Made by a program: the position numbers and the translations under genes. A stretch of 64,000 nt of DNA from Pseudomonadota bacterium. GTDB taxonomy: Bacteria > Pseudomonadota > Alphaproteobacteria > Caulobacterales > Caulobacteraceae. The notes under the pieces are model-generated. The model did not search any database. It was not told where the DNA came from and worked only from the letters and a program-made list of their open reading frames with translations. Positions 51,896-62,467 of this stretch are shown here, one piece after another. Within the stretch, counting starts at the first letter, position 1; every line of letters starts with the position of its first letter. The stretch covers positions 1 through 64,000 of the forward strand of contig JAEWDF010000119.1 of NCBI GenBank assembly GCA_023390245.1, read 5' to 3'.

Positions 51896-53546
51896 GAAAG
51901 ACGACCCTTCGCACCCTTGCCGCCGCCTGCGCCGCCGCTCTGGCCGCCGGCTTCGTCCTGGCGACGCCCGCCGCGGCCCAGCCCGTCGTCGACGCTCCCG
52001 CCGGACCCCTGCGCGGGGAGGCGGTGGACGGCGTCGACGTCTTCCGGGGCGTGCCCTACGCCCTGCCGCCGACGGGATGGCGCCGCTGGCGTCCGCCGGC
52101 GGAGATGCCGCGCTGGACCCGGACCCGTGACGCGACCCGCTTCGGCGCCGCCTGTCACCAGCCCGTCGCGCGCGGCGAGAGCATCTACGCCGGCGACGAG
52201 CCGACGATGAGCGAGGACTGCCTGTTCCTCAACGTCTGGGCGCCCGAGGGCGTGCGCGACGCGCCCGTCTTCGTCTGGATTCACGGCGGCGCCCTGAACA
52301 CCGGCGCGGGCGGCGAGGCGATGTACGACGGCGCGCGTCTGGCCAGGTCGCAGGGCATGGTCGTGGTGTCGATCAACTATCGCCTTGGCGTGCTGGGCTA
52401 TCTGTCCCATCCGGAGCTGAGCGCCGAATCGCGGCGCAAGGTCTCGGGCAACTACGGCCTTCTGGACCAGATCGCCGCCCTGAAGTGGGTCAAGGCCAAC
52501 ATCGCCGCCTTCGGGGGCGATCCCGGCAACGTCACCATCGCCGGCGAGTCCGCCGGCGCGCTCAGCGTCATGTATCTGATGGCGGCGCCGCCGGCGCGGG
52601 GCCTGTTCCACCGGGCGATCGCCGAGAGCGCCTACATGATCTCGACGCCGGAGCTGCGGTCGAGCCGTCACGGCGATCCGTCGGCCGAGACCGTCGGCCT
52701 GTGGCTGCAGGCCCAGCTCGGACGGCGCAATCTCGCCGACCTGCGCGGCATGGACGCCCAGGAGCTGACCACCTCGGCGCTCGCCAAGGGCTATGCGCCC
52801 TGGGGCACGATCGACGGTGAGATCCTGCCGGAGCAGCTCGTGGAGGTCTTCGACCGTGGCCAGCAGGCGCCGGTTCCGTTGATGACCGGCTTCAACGCTG
52901 GAGAGATTCGCTCGCTGCGGTTCCTCCTGCCGCCATCCCCGCCGACGGACGCCGCCGCCTATGAGCAGGCGATCCGCGCCAGCTATGGCGTCCTGGCCGA
53001 CACCTTCCTGCGCCTCTATCCGTCGTCGGACCTGGAGGAGAGCCTTCTGGCCACGCCGCGCGACGGCCTCTACGGCTGGACTTCCGAACGGCTGGTGCGG
53101 CGCCAGGCGCGCACCGGCCAGCCGGGCTTCCTGTACTTCTTCGACCACGGCTATCCGGAGATGGATGAAGCCAATCTCCACGCCTTCCACGCCTCGGAAA
53201 TCCCGTTCGTCTTCGGCAACGCCGACCGCACGCCGCCGCGCTGGCCGAAGATTCCCGACACGGCGGAGGAGCGGTCCCTGTCGGACGCCATGATGGCCTA
53301 TTGGGGCAGCTTCGCCCGGACCGGATCGCCGACGGCGCCGGGCCAGCCGGACTGGCCCGCCTATGGCGAGACCCGCGCCTACATGGCCTTCGAGGCGGAA
53401 CCGGTCGTGCGCGAACGCCTGATGCCCGGCATGTTCGAGACCCATGAGACGGTGGTGTGCCGCCGGCGCGTCGCCGGGGGAATCCCCTGGAACTGGAACT
53501 TCGGCGTGCTGTCGCCGCCGTTGCCGCCCGAGACGCCGGCCTGCCC

Positions 53547-53550
<4 letters not shown>
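51892..53550 (+). CDS. Secreted type-B carboxylesterase
   Basis: The 552-aa esterase has a signal peptide (cleavage near AAAQP, residue about 30), the N-terminal GVPYALPP and EDCLFLNVW motifs, oxyanion-hole HGGAL, and nucleophile S220 in GESAGALS. The catalytic His region is near HAFHASEIPFVFG. It is predicted to hydrolyse an ester bond of the imported compound in the periplasm, releasing a carboxylic acid for the CoA ligase encoded next. It overlaps both neighbours by ATGA. Confidence 0.9.
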
Positions 53551-55119
<1,569 letters not shown>

Positions 55120-55133
<14 letters not shown>

Positions 55134-55863
55134 AGACAGCGCTTCGATACCGACCGTGGGCGCGGACGAACCCGCGCCCGAGCCGCGCCGCCCCCGGCGC
55201 CGGCGGACCAAGGTCGAGCAGCGCGCCGACATGATGGAACAGATTCTCGACGCCGCCGAGCATCTGTTCTCCATCCACGGCCTCTATGGCGTGACTCTCA
55301 AGGACGTAGCCCAGCGCGTGGGCGTCCACCACACGCTTCTGAACTACTATTTCACGGACAAGAAGAAGCTGTTCGACGCCGTCATCGCCCGCCGCGCGGA
55401 GGTGACCATCGCGCTGCGGATGAAGGCCCTGGACGATTACGACGCCGCCACGGCGGGCAAGCCCACCGTCGAAGGCGCGCTCAGGGCCTTCCTCGACACC
55501 GACCTGGATCTCTATGGCCATGGCGGGGAGAACTGGAAGAATTACGGGGTCCTCGGCGCCCAGGTCTCGAACACGCCCTATGGGGCCGAATTGATGGACT
55601 TCCACTTCGATCCGGTGGTCCTGCGCCTGATCGAACTGCTGAAGAAGGCGCTGCCGGAGTGCGCCGAGACGGACATCTTCTGGGGCTACCATTTCGTCAC
55701 CGGCGCCCTGATGCTGACCCTGGCGCGGACGGGCCGGATCAACCGCCTGTCCGGCGGGCTGTGCGACTCCGACGATTTCGACGCGATCAAGCAGCGGATG
55801 GCGGCCTTCATGGCGGCCGGCTTCCTTTCGATGTGCCGTCAGGAACAGGGCGCCGGGTCATGA
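55120..55863 (+). CDS. TetR-family regulator, second paralogue
   Basis: The 247-aa protein has a basic N-terminal tail (PRRPRRRRTKVEQRA), the TetR helix-turn-helix (LKDVAQRVGVHHTLLNYYF) and a ligand domain near-collinear with the TetR at 42653-43387 (AFLDTDLDLYGHGGENW, FWGYHFVTGALM, ARTGRI). The recognition helices are so alike that both could bind the same operator. It is the last gene of the receptor-MFS-esterase-ligase operon. Two paralogues at the two ends of one island suggest a duplicated control with different ligands. Confidence 0.88.
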
Positions 55864-55959
55864 TCCGCCCGCAGACCGACGCCTGAGCCCAGGGCGATGC
55901 GCCCCTTCCACACCGCTGAGAGACGATCTGCTGGCCCTGGCGCTTCGCGCTCTGTCGGT

Positions 55960-56850
55960 TCATGCGGTGAGCGACCAGAAGGTTTCCGCGGCGCTGCTCT
56001 GGGACGTTGTGGAGCGTACGACCACGATCTCCACATCGACATTCCAGTCCGGCCCGGCGCAGGCGACCAGGCGGCCTGAGGCCAGGTCGTCCCGGGCAAG
56101 GGTGCGAGGCAGCCAGGCCACGCCGCGGCCGTCGCGCGCCAGCGACCGAAGGGTGGCGGCGAGATGCGAGGTGACCGTCGTCTTCAACCGGTGCGCCGCC
56201 TGTCGATGAAAGACCGTGGCGTCGAGAATCCGGCCCAGGCCGGATTCCGGGCTGTAGGCCAGGTAAGGAATGTCATCCCCGCCCATTCCGAGCGTCCAGG
56301 ACGGCACGCCGTCGGGGCCGGGCGCGCAGAAGGGTTCGAGCGTGTCCGCGCCGACGATCCTGGAGGAGAACTGCTCCGGCGTGAACCGGTCCGGCGCGGC
56401 GGGATGGTGGTGGCAAAGCAGGAAATGCGCGTCGCCCTGCAGCATCAGCGTCTCGCATCCCTGCAAGCTGTCGGAGACCAGGCGCAGCGGTCCCAGCGGC
56501 CCGGCCCGCTCCAGATCCCGCATCCAGGCCGGGAAGAAGGTGAAAGACAGGGCATGGGTCGCCGCGAACAGCAGGGTCGCGCCTTCGTCGCGTCCCATCC
56601 GCCGCACGTCGCGCGTCACCTGGCGAACCCGGCGGATGATGTCCTCCGCGCCCGGTCGGAGGGCGGCGCCGGCGGGGGTCAGCACGACGCCGGCGGACGT
56701 GCGCTGGAACAGCGGCGCGCCAAGGTTCGTCTCCAGCGCCCGGATGCGGCGGCTGAAGGCCGGTTGAGTGATGTTGCGCGCCCGGGCGGCGCGCGAAAAG
56801 GCGCCGGCCTCGGCCAGGGCCACGAAGTCCTCGAGCCAGATCAGTTCCAT
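55960..56850 (-). CDS. LysR-family regulator of the D-tartrate genes
   Basis: The 296-aa protein has an N-terminal winged helix (LEDFVALAEAGAFSRAARA, then ITQPAFSRRIRALE) and a periplasmic-binding-like effector domain. I set the start at ATG 56850; the longer frame reads through the promoter. It is divergent from the D-tartrate dehydratase gene, and two ATGCCGAT-N-CGGCAT boxes lie between the genes, one near each start. It is likely to activate tarD and the symporter with tartrate as co-inducer. Confidence 0.88.
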   Translation of the reverse strand: MELIWLEDFVALAEAGAFSRAARARNITQPAFSRRIRALETNLGAPLFQRTSAGVVLTPAGAALRPGAEDIIRRVRQVTRDVRRMGRDEGATLLFAATHALSFTFFPAWMRDLERAGPLGPLRLVSDSLQGCETLMLQGDAHFLLCHHHPAAPDRFTPEQFSSRIVGADTLEPFCAPGPDGVPSWTLGMGGDDIPYLAYSPESGLGRILDATVFHRQAAHRLKTTVTSHLAATLRSLARDGRGVAWLPRTLARDDLASGRLVACAGPDWNVDVEIVVVRSTTSQSSAAETFWSLTA

Positions 56851-56895
56851 GAGCAGGATCAGGACACCCCGCGGTGTTCGCGTCAATGCCACGCT

Positions 56896-56910
56896 ATGCC
56901 GATCCGGCAT
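56896..56910. promoter_or_regulatory. LysR box 1 (T-N11-A)
   Basis: ATGCCG-ATC-CGGCAT is a 6-3-6 palindrome with the T-N11-A layout of LysR sites, 46 bp before the LysR ATG and so suited to autoregulation. Confidence 0.65.
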
Positions 56911-57030
56911 GGGAGAGGGTGAAAAAGGCATTGGCGCGATTGTCGGCGGGGCCGCTAGATGAGCGGGAAGTTCGGGGGCGTCATCTAGCAAACGTCGCCG
57001 GCTTCGACCGCTCACCTTCCTGATGCGGCC

Positions 57031-57051
57031 TGTCTCGACTGCCTCGAGACA
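57031..57051. promoter_or_regulatory. 8-5-8 inverted repeat ahead of tarD
   Basis: TGTCTCGA-CTGCC-TCGAGACA is perfect. It lies between the two LysR boxes. It could be an additional operator or the first hairpin of a structured leader. Confidence 0.45.
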
Positions 57052-57086
57052 CCCATTTCAAGGGCGTGCAACCGGAACTGCGCCCT

Positions 57087-57120
57087 GACGCGAAGACCGA
57101 ACAGGTCTTCGCGTCCTTTT
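57087..57120 (+). terminator. Terminator-like hairpin in the tarD leader
   Basis: GACGCGAAGACC-GAACA-GGTCTTCGCGTC is a perfect 12-bp stem followed by CTTTT. It lies 73 bp before the tarD ATG and points rightward. It may attenuate tarD or end a short leader RNA, depending on where transcription starts. Confidence 0.55.
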
Positions 57121-57142
57121 CCGGGAGTAGGGCGGCCGCCGA

Positions 57143-57157
57143 ATGCCGATTCGGCAT
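57143..57157. promoter_or_regulatory. LysR box 2 (T-N11-A)
   Basis: ATGCCG-ATT-CGGCAT is identical to box 1 except for the central base, and lies 35 bp before tarD. It probably covers the tarD promoter. Confidence 0.65.
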
Positions 57158-57192
57158 GACACGCCCATGGGCGGGCGAAGACTGGGGTATTC

Positions 57193-58359
57193 ATGCGCAT
57201 CATCGACATCCGGGAAAAGACGGCGTCCATCGCCTCTCCCATCGCCAACGCCTACATCGACTTCTCCAAGATGACCTGCTCGGTCGTCGCCGTGGTCACC
57301 GACGTGATCCGCGACGGCAAGCCCGTCGTCGGCTTCGGCTTCAATTCCAACGGCCGCTATGGCCAGGGCGCCTTGATGCGCGAGCGGTTCATCCCCCGCG
57401 TTCTGGAGGCGGCGCCGGAGGCCTTCGTCGACCGCGAGAACGACAACCTCGATCCGTTCGCCATCTGGAAGGCCCTGATGACGAACGAGAAGCCCGGCGG
57501 TCATGGCGAGCGTTCGGTCGCTGTCGGCACTCTGGACATGGCGATCTGGGACGCCGTGGCCAAGATCGCGGGCCTGCCGCTGTACCGCCTGCTGGCGGAC
57601 CGCTATCGCGGCGGCGTCGCCGACGACAAGGTCTGGGTCTATGCGGCCGGCGGCTACTATTATCCCGGCAAGGACCACGCCCAGTTGAAGGCCGAGATGC
57701 AGGGCTATCTCGATCGAGGCTATCGCGTCGTGAAGATGAAGATCGGGGGCGCCCCGCTGGAGGAGGACCTGCGCCGCATCGAGGCCGTTCTGGACGTGGT
57801 CGGCGGCGGCGACCGGCTGGCGGTCGACGCCAACGGCCGCTTCGACCTGGAGACCGCGATCGCCTACGCCGAGGCGCTAAAGCCCTATAGCCTGTTCTGG
57901 TACGAGGAGGCGGGCGACCCGCTGGATTATGCCCTGCAGGCCGAGTTGGCGAACCACTACGACCTGCCGATGGCGACCGGCGAGAACCTGTTCTCGCACC
58001 AGGACGCGCGCAACCTGCTGCGTCACGGCGGCATGCGGCCGGATCGGGACTTCCTGCAGTTCGATTGCGCCCTGTCCTATGGCCTGGTGGAATACATGCG
58101 GACGCTGGACGTGCTGGCCGAGCAGGGCTGGTCGTCGCGGCGGATCGTGCCGCACGGGGGGCACCAGATGTCGCTGAACATCGCCGCCGGCCTGCATCTG
58201 GGCGGCAATGAATCCTATCCGGACGTGTTCCAGCCCTTCGGCGGCTTCGCCGACGGCGTGGCGGTCGAGGACGGCTATGTCGGCCTGCCCGACGTTCCCG
58301 GCGTCGGCTTCGAGGCGAAGGCGGCGCTCTACGCCGTGATGCGCGAGCTGATCGAGTGA
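57193..58359 (+). CDS. tarD: D-tartrate dehydratase
   Basis: The 388-aa enolase-superfamily enzyme is collinear with the characterised Bradyrhizobium D-tartrate dehydratase. Motifs recalled from it include SPIRNAYIDF-type start (here SPIANAYIDFSKMT), NSNGRYGQG, NEKPGGHGERSVAVGT, YAAGGYYYPGK, FSHQDARNLLR and FDCALSYGL. Predicted catalytic residues are K183 in VVKMKIGG and H321 in PHGGHQM, with metal ligands D212, E238 and E264. The reaction is D-tartrate to oxaloacetate plus water, feeding the TCA cycle. It starts at ATG 57193 with GGGG upstream, and its stop overlaps the symporter gene (GTGA). Confidence 0.92.
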   Translation: MRIIDIREKTASIASPIANAYIDFSKMTCSVVAVVTDVIRDGKPVVGFGFNSNGRYGQGALMRERFIPRVLEAAPEAFVDRENDNLDPFAIWKALMTNEKPGGHGERSVAVGTLDMAIWDAVAKIAGLPLYRLLADRYRGGVADDKVWVYAAGGYYYPGKDHAQLKAEMQGYLDRGYRVVKMKIGGAPLEEDLRRIEAVLDVVGGGDRLAVDANGRFDLETAIAYAEALKPYSLFWYEEAGDPLDYALQAELANHYDLPMATGENLFSHQDARNLLRHGGMRPDRDFLQFDCALSYGLVEYMRTLDVLAEQGWSSRRIVPHGGHQMSLNIAAGLHLGGNESYPDVFQPFGGFADGVAVEDGYVGLPDVPGVGFEAKAALYAVMRELIE

Positions 58360-59636
58360 AGGCCGCCCGGCCCTGGCGCTGGCTGAAGCCCCTGTATGCG
58401 CAGGTGCTGATCGGCATGGTGCTGGGCGTTGTCCTGGGCGCGCTGGCGCCGGAGATGGGCGCGGCGATGAAACCGGTCGCGGACGGCTTCATCAAGCTGA
58501 TCCGCATGATGCTGGCGCCAGTCATCTTCGGCACCGTGGCCATCGGCATCGCCCGCATGGGCAGCCTGAAGGAGGTCGGCAGGATCGGCGCGCGAGCCCT
58601 CATCTACTTTGAGGTGGCGTCGACGCTGGCGCTGTTGATCGGCCTGCTGGTCGTGAACGTGCTGAAGCCGGGGGAGGGGATGAACGTCGATATCGCCGCC
58701 CTCGACGCCGGTTCGATCGCCGCCTACACGACCGTGGCCCAGTCCGAGAGCGTGACCAGCTTCCTGCTGGACATCATCCCGGGCGCCTTCCTCGGCGCCT
58801 TCGTCGAGGGGCACATGCTGCAGGTGATCCTGCTGGCGCTGCTGGTGGGCGCGGCCCTGACCCAGATGGGCGCGCGGGCCGAGCCGCTGCTGGACGGCTT
58901 CGACCGGGTGATGGAGGTGCTGTTCCGCATCGTCGGCATGATCATGCGCCTGGCGCCGTTGGGCGCGGCGACGGGGATCGCCTTCACCGTCGGCGCCTAT
59001 GGGCTGGACAGCCTGTGGTCGCTGGGACGACTGATCCTGGCGCTGTACGTGACGACGGCGGTCTTCGTGGTCGTGGTGCTGGGCGGGGTGCTGTGGTGGG
59101 TCGGCCTGCCGCCGCATCGCTTCCTGGTGCATTTCCGCGACGAGATCCTGGTGGTCTTCGCCACCTGCTCGACCGAAGCGGTCCTGCCCCGGATGATGCA
59201 GAAGCTGGAGGCGCTGGGCTGCGAGAAATCGGTCGTGGGGCTGGTCCTGCCCGCCGGCTACACCTTCAACGCGGATGGCACGGCCATCTATCTGACCATG
59301 GGCGCGATCTTCGTCGCCCAGGCGACCAATACGACCCTGAGCGCGATGGACCAGTTGCTGATCCTGGGCGTGCTGCTGCTGACCTCCAAGGGCTCGGCGG
59401 GTGTGGCTGGCGCGGGCTTCGTGACCCTGGCCGCCACGCTGTCGGTTGTCGGGCATGTGCCGGTGGTGGGACTTGTCCTGCTGCTGGGCGTCGACCGCTT
59501 CCTGAACGAGGCGCGGGCGGTCACCAATCTGATCGGCAACGCCGTGGCCACCGTCGCGGTGGCCAAGTGGGACGGCCTGCTGGACCTTTCCAAGGCGCGC
59601 GCGACCTTGTCCAGGCCCGCCGTGTCGACGGATTGA
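58356..59636 (+). CDS. Dicarboxylate:cation symporter (DAACS/GltP-DctA family)
   Basis: The 426-aa inner-membrane carrier has about eight helices plus re-entrant loops. Family motifs are MLAPVIFGTVAIGI, the Ser/Thr-rich loop FATCSTEAVLPRMM (in place of the usual SSSAATLP), GYTFNADGTAIYL (canonical GxTxNMDGxxxY) and LLTSKGSAGVAGAGFV. The GTG start overlaps the tarD stop, which makes D-tartrate or a similar C4 dicarboxylate the likely substrate. The SSSAATLP to CSTEAVLP change could reflect that specificity. Confidence 0.9.
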   Translation: MKAARPWRWLKPLYAQVLIGMVLGVVLGALAPEMGAAMKPVADGFIKLIRMMLAPVIFGTVAIGIARMGSLKEVGRIGARALIYFEVASTLALLIGLLVVNVLKPGEGMNVDIAALDAGSIAAYTTVAQSESVTSFLLDIIPGAFLGAFVEGHMLQVILLALLVGAALTQMGARAEPLLDGFDRVMEVLFRIVGMIMRLAPLGAATGIAFTVGAYGLDSLWSLGRLILALYVTTAVFVVVVLGGVLWWVGLPPHRFLVHFRDEILVVFATCSTEAVLPRMMQKLEALGCEKSVVGLVLPAGYTFNADGTAIYLTMGAIFVAQATNTTLSAMDQLLILGVLLLTSKGSAGVAGAGFVTLAATLSVVGHVPVVGLVLLLGVDRFLNEARAVTNLIGNAVATVAVAKWDGLLDLSKARATLSRPAVSTD

Positions 59637-59662
59637 GCAGGCGATTGGAAGGACGGAACGGG

Positions 59663-61288
59663 ATGCGGGGAATGGAACTGTCGAGACGCGGTGTGTTGGC
59701 CGCCGGCGCGGCGGGCCTGGCGCTGGGCGCCGCGCCCGGACCGGCGCGGGCGGCGGATCGGGCGGCGATCCTGGACGCCATGAAGCGGGCCACGCGGTTC
59801 ATGACCGACACAGTGGCGGTCGGGGACGGCTATGTCTGGTCGTACACGCCCGACCTGTCGCGGCGCTGGGGCGAACTGGAAGCCTATCCGAGCATGATCT
59901 GGGTCCAGCCCCCGGGCACGGCGACGATGGGCCATCTGTTCCTGGACGCCTATCACGCCACGGGGGACGAGGACTATTACCGCGCCGCGACCCGCGTCGC
60001 CGACGCCCTGGCGCGCGGACAGCACCCGTCGGGCGGCTGGAACTACGTCATCGACACGGCGGGCGAGGACTCGCTGCGTCGCTGGTACGACACCATCGGC
60101 AAGAACGCCTGGCGGCTGGAGGAATTCCAGCACCACTATCCCAACGCCACCTTCGACGACGTGACGACGGCGGACGCGGCGACCTTCATGCTGCGGGTCT
60201 ATTGGGAGAAGAAGGACCGCCGCTACCGTGCGCCGCTGGACAAGGCGATCGCCTTCGTCCTGGAGAGCCAGTATCCGGTTGGCGGCTGGCCCCAGCGTTA
60301 TCCGCGCGTGTCGGACGGCGGGTTGCACGGGCTGCCCGACTATACCGGCTACATCACCTTCAACGACGATGTCTCGGCCGAGAACATCAAGTTCCTGACC
60401 TTCTGCTACCAGACTCTTGGGGATCGCCGGCTGATCGATGCGATTCGTCGGGCCATGGACTGTTTCATCGCCACCCAGCAGCCGGCTCCGCAGCCGGGCT
60501 GGGCCATGCAGTACACGGTCGACGACCTGAAGCCCGCCGGCGCCCGCACCTATGAGCCGCGCGCGCTGGCGACCCATGCGACGGCGGGCAACCTGGAACA
60601 GATGATGGACTTCTACGTCCTGACCGGCGACCGGAAATACCTGGCGCGGATTCCCGAGGCGATCGACTGGCTGGAGGCGATCGCCCTGCCGCCCGAGCGC
60701 CGCCGCGACGGCCGGAGCCACACGACCTATGTCGAGATCGGCACGAACGCGCCGCTGTTCATCCACCGACGCGGCTCGAATGTGGTCAACGGCGAATATT
60801 ATGTGACGAAGACGCCGGACGACATCGTCGTGCACACGGGCGGCTTCCGCGCCATCGACACGGCGGCCCTGCGCGCCCGCTACGCCGCCTTGGCCGCCCT
60901 GACGCCCGAACAGGCCAGCGCCGGATCGGCCCTGCTGGCGCGGCCGGGCGCGACGCCCCTGCCGAAATACTACACGGCCCGCGCCTTCCGCGTGTCGGAC
61001 CTCAACAGCGGAAGCCTGATCGCCCGACCGGAGACGCCCGACGCCGCGCGGATCGATGCGCTGATCGCCGACCTGAACGCCGAGGGCTATTGGCCGTCGA
61101 CGCTGGCCTCGACCAGTAATCCCTATGTCGCCGACTCGACCGCCGCGATGGCGCCGGGCGAGTTCCGCATCACCCGCGTCGGCGACGCCTCGGACACCTC
61201 GCCTTACCTGTCGGATTTCCCGCAGCAGGGAATTTCGACCGGCGTCTATATCCGCCACATGGGCGAGTTGATCGAGGCGCTGGGGTAG
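59663..61288 (+). CDS. Tat-exported pectate-lyase-like protein (PL10-like)
   Basis: The 541-aa protein has a twin-arginine signal (SRRGVLAAGAAGLALG) and an alpha/alpha-barrel-type body with repeated helices. PL10-like motifs are QYPVGGWPQRYPR, YITFNDDVSAENIKFL and SGGWNYVID. Polygalacturonate cleavage is predicted from these, though the C-terminal third (from about residue 360) is not typical. I chose ATG 59663 with GGAAGGA 9 nt upstream; ATG 59672 is also possible. It follows the symporter by 26 nt in the same direction, so it may be co-transcribed with tartrate genes for plant-derived carbon use. Confidence 0.7.
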   Translation: MRGMELSRRGVLAAGAAGLALGAAPGPARAADRAAILDAMKRATRFMTDTVAVGDGYVWSYTPDLSRRWGELEAYPSMIWVQPPGTATMGHLFLDAYHATGDEDYYRAATRVADALARGQHPSGGWNYVIDTAGEDSLRRWYDTIGKNAWRLEEFQHHYPNATFDDVTTADAATFMLRVYWEKKDRRYRAPLDKAIAFVLESQYPVGGWPQRYPRVSDGGLHGLPDYTGYITFNDDVSAENIKFLTFCYQTLGDRRLIDAIRRAMDCFIATQQPAPQPGWAMQYTVDDLKPAGARTYEPRALATHATAGNLEQMMDFYVLTGDRKYLARIPEAIDWLEAIALPPERRRDGRSHTTYVEIGTNAPLFIHRRGSNVVNGEYYVTKTPDDIVVHTGGFRAIDTAALRARYAALAALTPEQASAGSALLARPGATPLPKYYTARAFRVSDLNSGSLIARPETPDAARIDALIADLNAEGYWPSTLASTSNPYVADSTAAMAPGEFRITRVGDASDTSPYLSDFPQQGISTGVYIRHMGELIEALG

Positions 61289-61299
61289 AGGGGAAGCGT

Positions 61300-62463
61300 A
61301 TGGCCCGGTCCCTTGCGCGGCAGGTCTTGGCGACGCTGATGGCGGCGGCCCTGGCGGGCTGCGCCCATGTCGATCGGGAGCTCGGCGGCGTTGAGGTCTT
61401 CTTCGTCGGCGGCGCCTATGTCGCGGACGGGACCCGGATGACCGGCCAGGCCCATGTGATGCGGCTGGCGCCGGCCAAACCGCTCTATCGGACGCCGCTG
61501 GTCTTCATTCCCGGACAGGGCCAGACCATCGCCAATTTCCTGGGAACGCCGGACGGGCGCGAGGGCTGGGCGACGCGGTTCGTGCGCCAGGGGTTCGTGG
61601 TCTATCTGATGGACCAGCCGGGACGCGGCGCCTCCGGCTATGACGCGGACGCCTACGGCCCGTCGTCGCGGCAGGGGCCGGCGGTGCTGGAGCAGCGGTT
61701 CACGGCGACCGCGGATTTCGAACCCGGGCCGGGCCAGGCCTTCGGATGGCCGCAGGCGAAGCGGCACGATCAATGGCCGGGCGTCGGCCGGGCGGGCGAT
61801 CCCGTCTTCGACCAGTTCTTCGCCTCCCAGGTGGAATATGCCTCCGGCGCGGTCTCGGCGGACCTGGTCGCCCGGGCGGGCGCGGCGTTGCTGGACCGGG
61901 TCGGCCCGGCCGTGATCGTGACGCATTCGCAGGCAGGGGCCTTCGGCTGGGCCATAGGCGAACTGCGGCCGGACCGGGTGCGGGGGATCGTGGCCCTCGA
62001 ACCCAGCGGGCCGCCCTTCGCCAGCGCGCCGCCGCCCTGGGGCGACGGAGATCCCGCCCGGATCGCGCGTCCTGAAGGCCTGACGACCACGCCGCTGGCC
62101 TATGATCCGCCGCTGGCGGAAGGCGAAGCGCTGGCGCGCGAATGGGTTTCGTCCAACGATCCGGAACTGAGCGGATGCTGGCGTCAGGCGACGCCGGCGC
62201 GGCGACTGGCGAACCTGTCGCGGGTTCCGGTGCTGGTGCTGACGGCCGAGGCCTCCTACCACGCCGGCTACGACCACTGCACCGTCGCCTATCTGCGTCA
62301 GGGCGGCGTGCAGACCGACTTCGTCCGGCTTCAGGACTGGGGCCTTCGCGGCAACGGCCATATGGTCATGCTGGAACGCAACAGCGCCGAGATCGGCGAC
62401 AGGATCGCCCGCTGGCTGATGGACTGGCGAGGCGCGGACGGCCAGCCGGTGGTGATCCGCTAG
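61300..62463 (+). CDS. Lipoprotein alpha/beta-hydrolase
   Basis: The 387-aa protein has a lipobox LAGC near residue 22 and an alpha/beta-hydrolase fold. PLVFIPGQGQT holds the oxyanion region, then VVYLMDQPGRGASGY, and nucleophile Ser in VTHSQAGAFGW. An Asp in the TAEASYHAGYDHC region and the His of GNGHMVMLERN probably complete the triad. It resembles secreted esterases of carbohydrate/aromatic degradation loci. The substrate is unknown. It begins 11 nt after the PL10-like gene and converges on the next esterase. Confidence 0.85.
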   Translation: MARSLARQVLATLMAAALAGCAHVDRELGGVEVFFVGGAYVADGTRMTGQAHVMRLAPAKPLYRTPLVFIPGQGQTIANFLGTPDGREGWATRFVRQGFVVYLMDQPGRGASGYDADAYGPSSRQGPAVLEQRFTATADFEPGPGQAFGWPQAKRHDQWPGVGRAGDPVFDQFFASQVEYASGAVSADLVARAGAALLDRVGPAVIVTHSQAGAFGWAIGELRPDRVRGIVALEPSGPPFASAPPPWGDGDPARIARPEGLTTTPLAYDPPLAEGEALAREWVSSNDPELSGCWRQATPARRLANLSRVPVLVLTAEASYHAGYDHCTVAYLRQGGVQTDFVRLQDWGLRGNGHMVMLERNSAEIGDRIARWLMDWRGADGQPVVIR

Positions 62464-62467
62464 GTCT

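Larger units (their letters stand above)
56851..57192. other. 342-bp divergent region with LysR boxes and hairpin leader
   Basis: It contains two copies of a LysR-type box, an 8-5-8 inverted repeat (57031-57051) and a strong terminator-like hairpin (57087-57115) before tarD. A smaller AGGGCG/CGCCCT pair (57061-57066 and 57081-57086) directly precedes that hairpin. No open frame here looks coding. Confidence 0.65.

Noticed and set aside
59015..59662. Upstream in-frame extension of the PL10-like gene through the symporter
   Set aside because: The extension is Arg/Gly/Ala-rich shadow of the symporter; a Tat signal begins exactly at ATG 59663 with a good ribosome-binding site.
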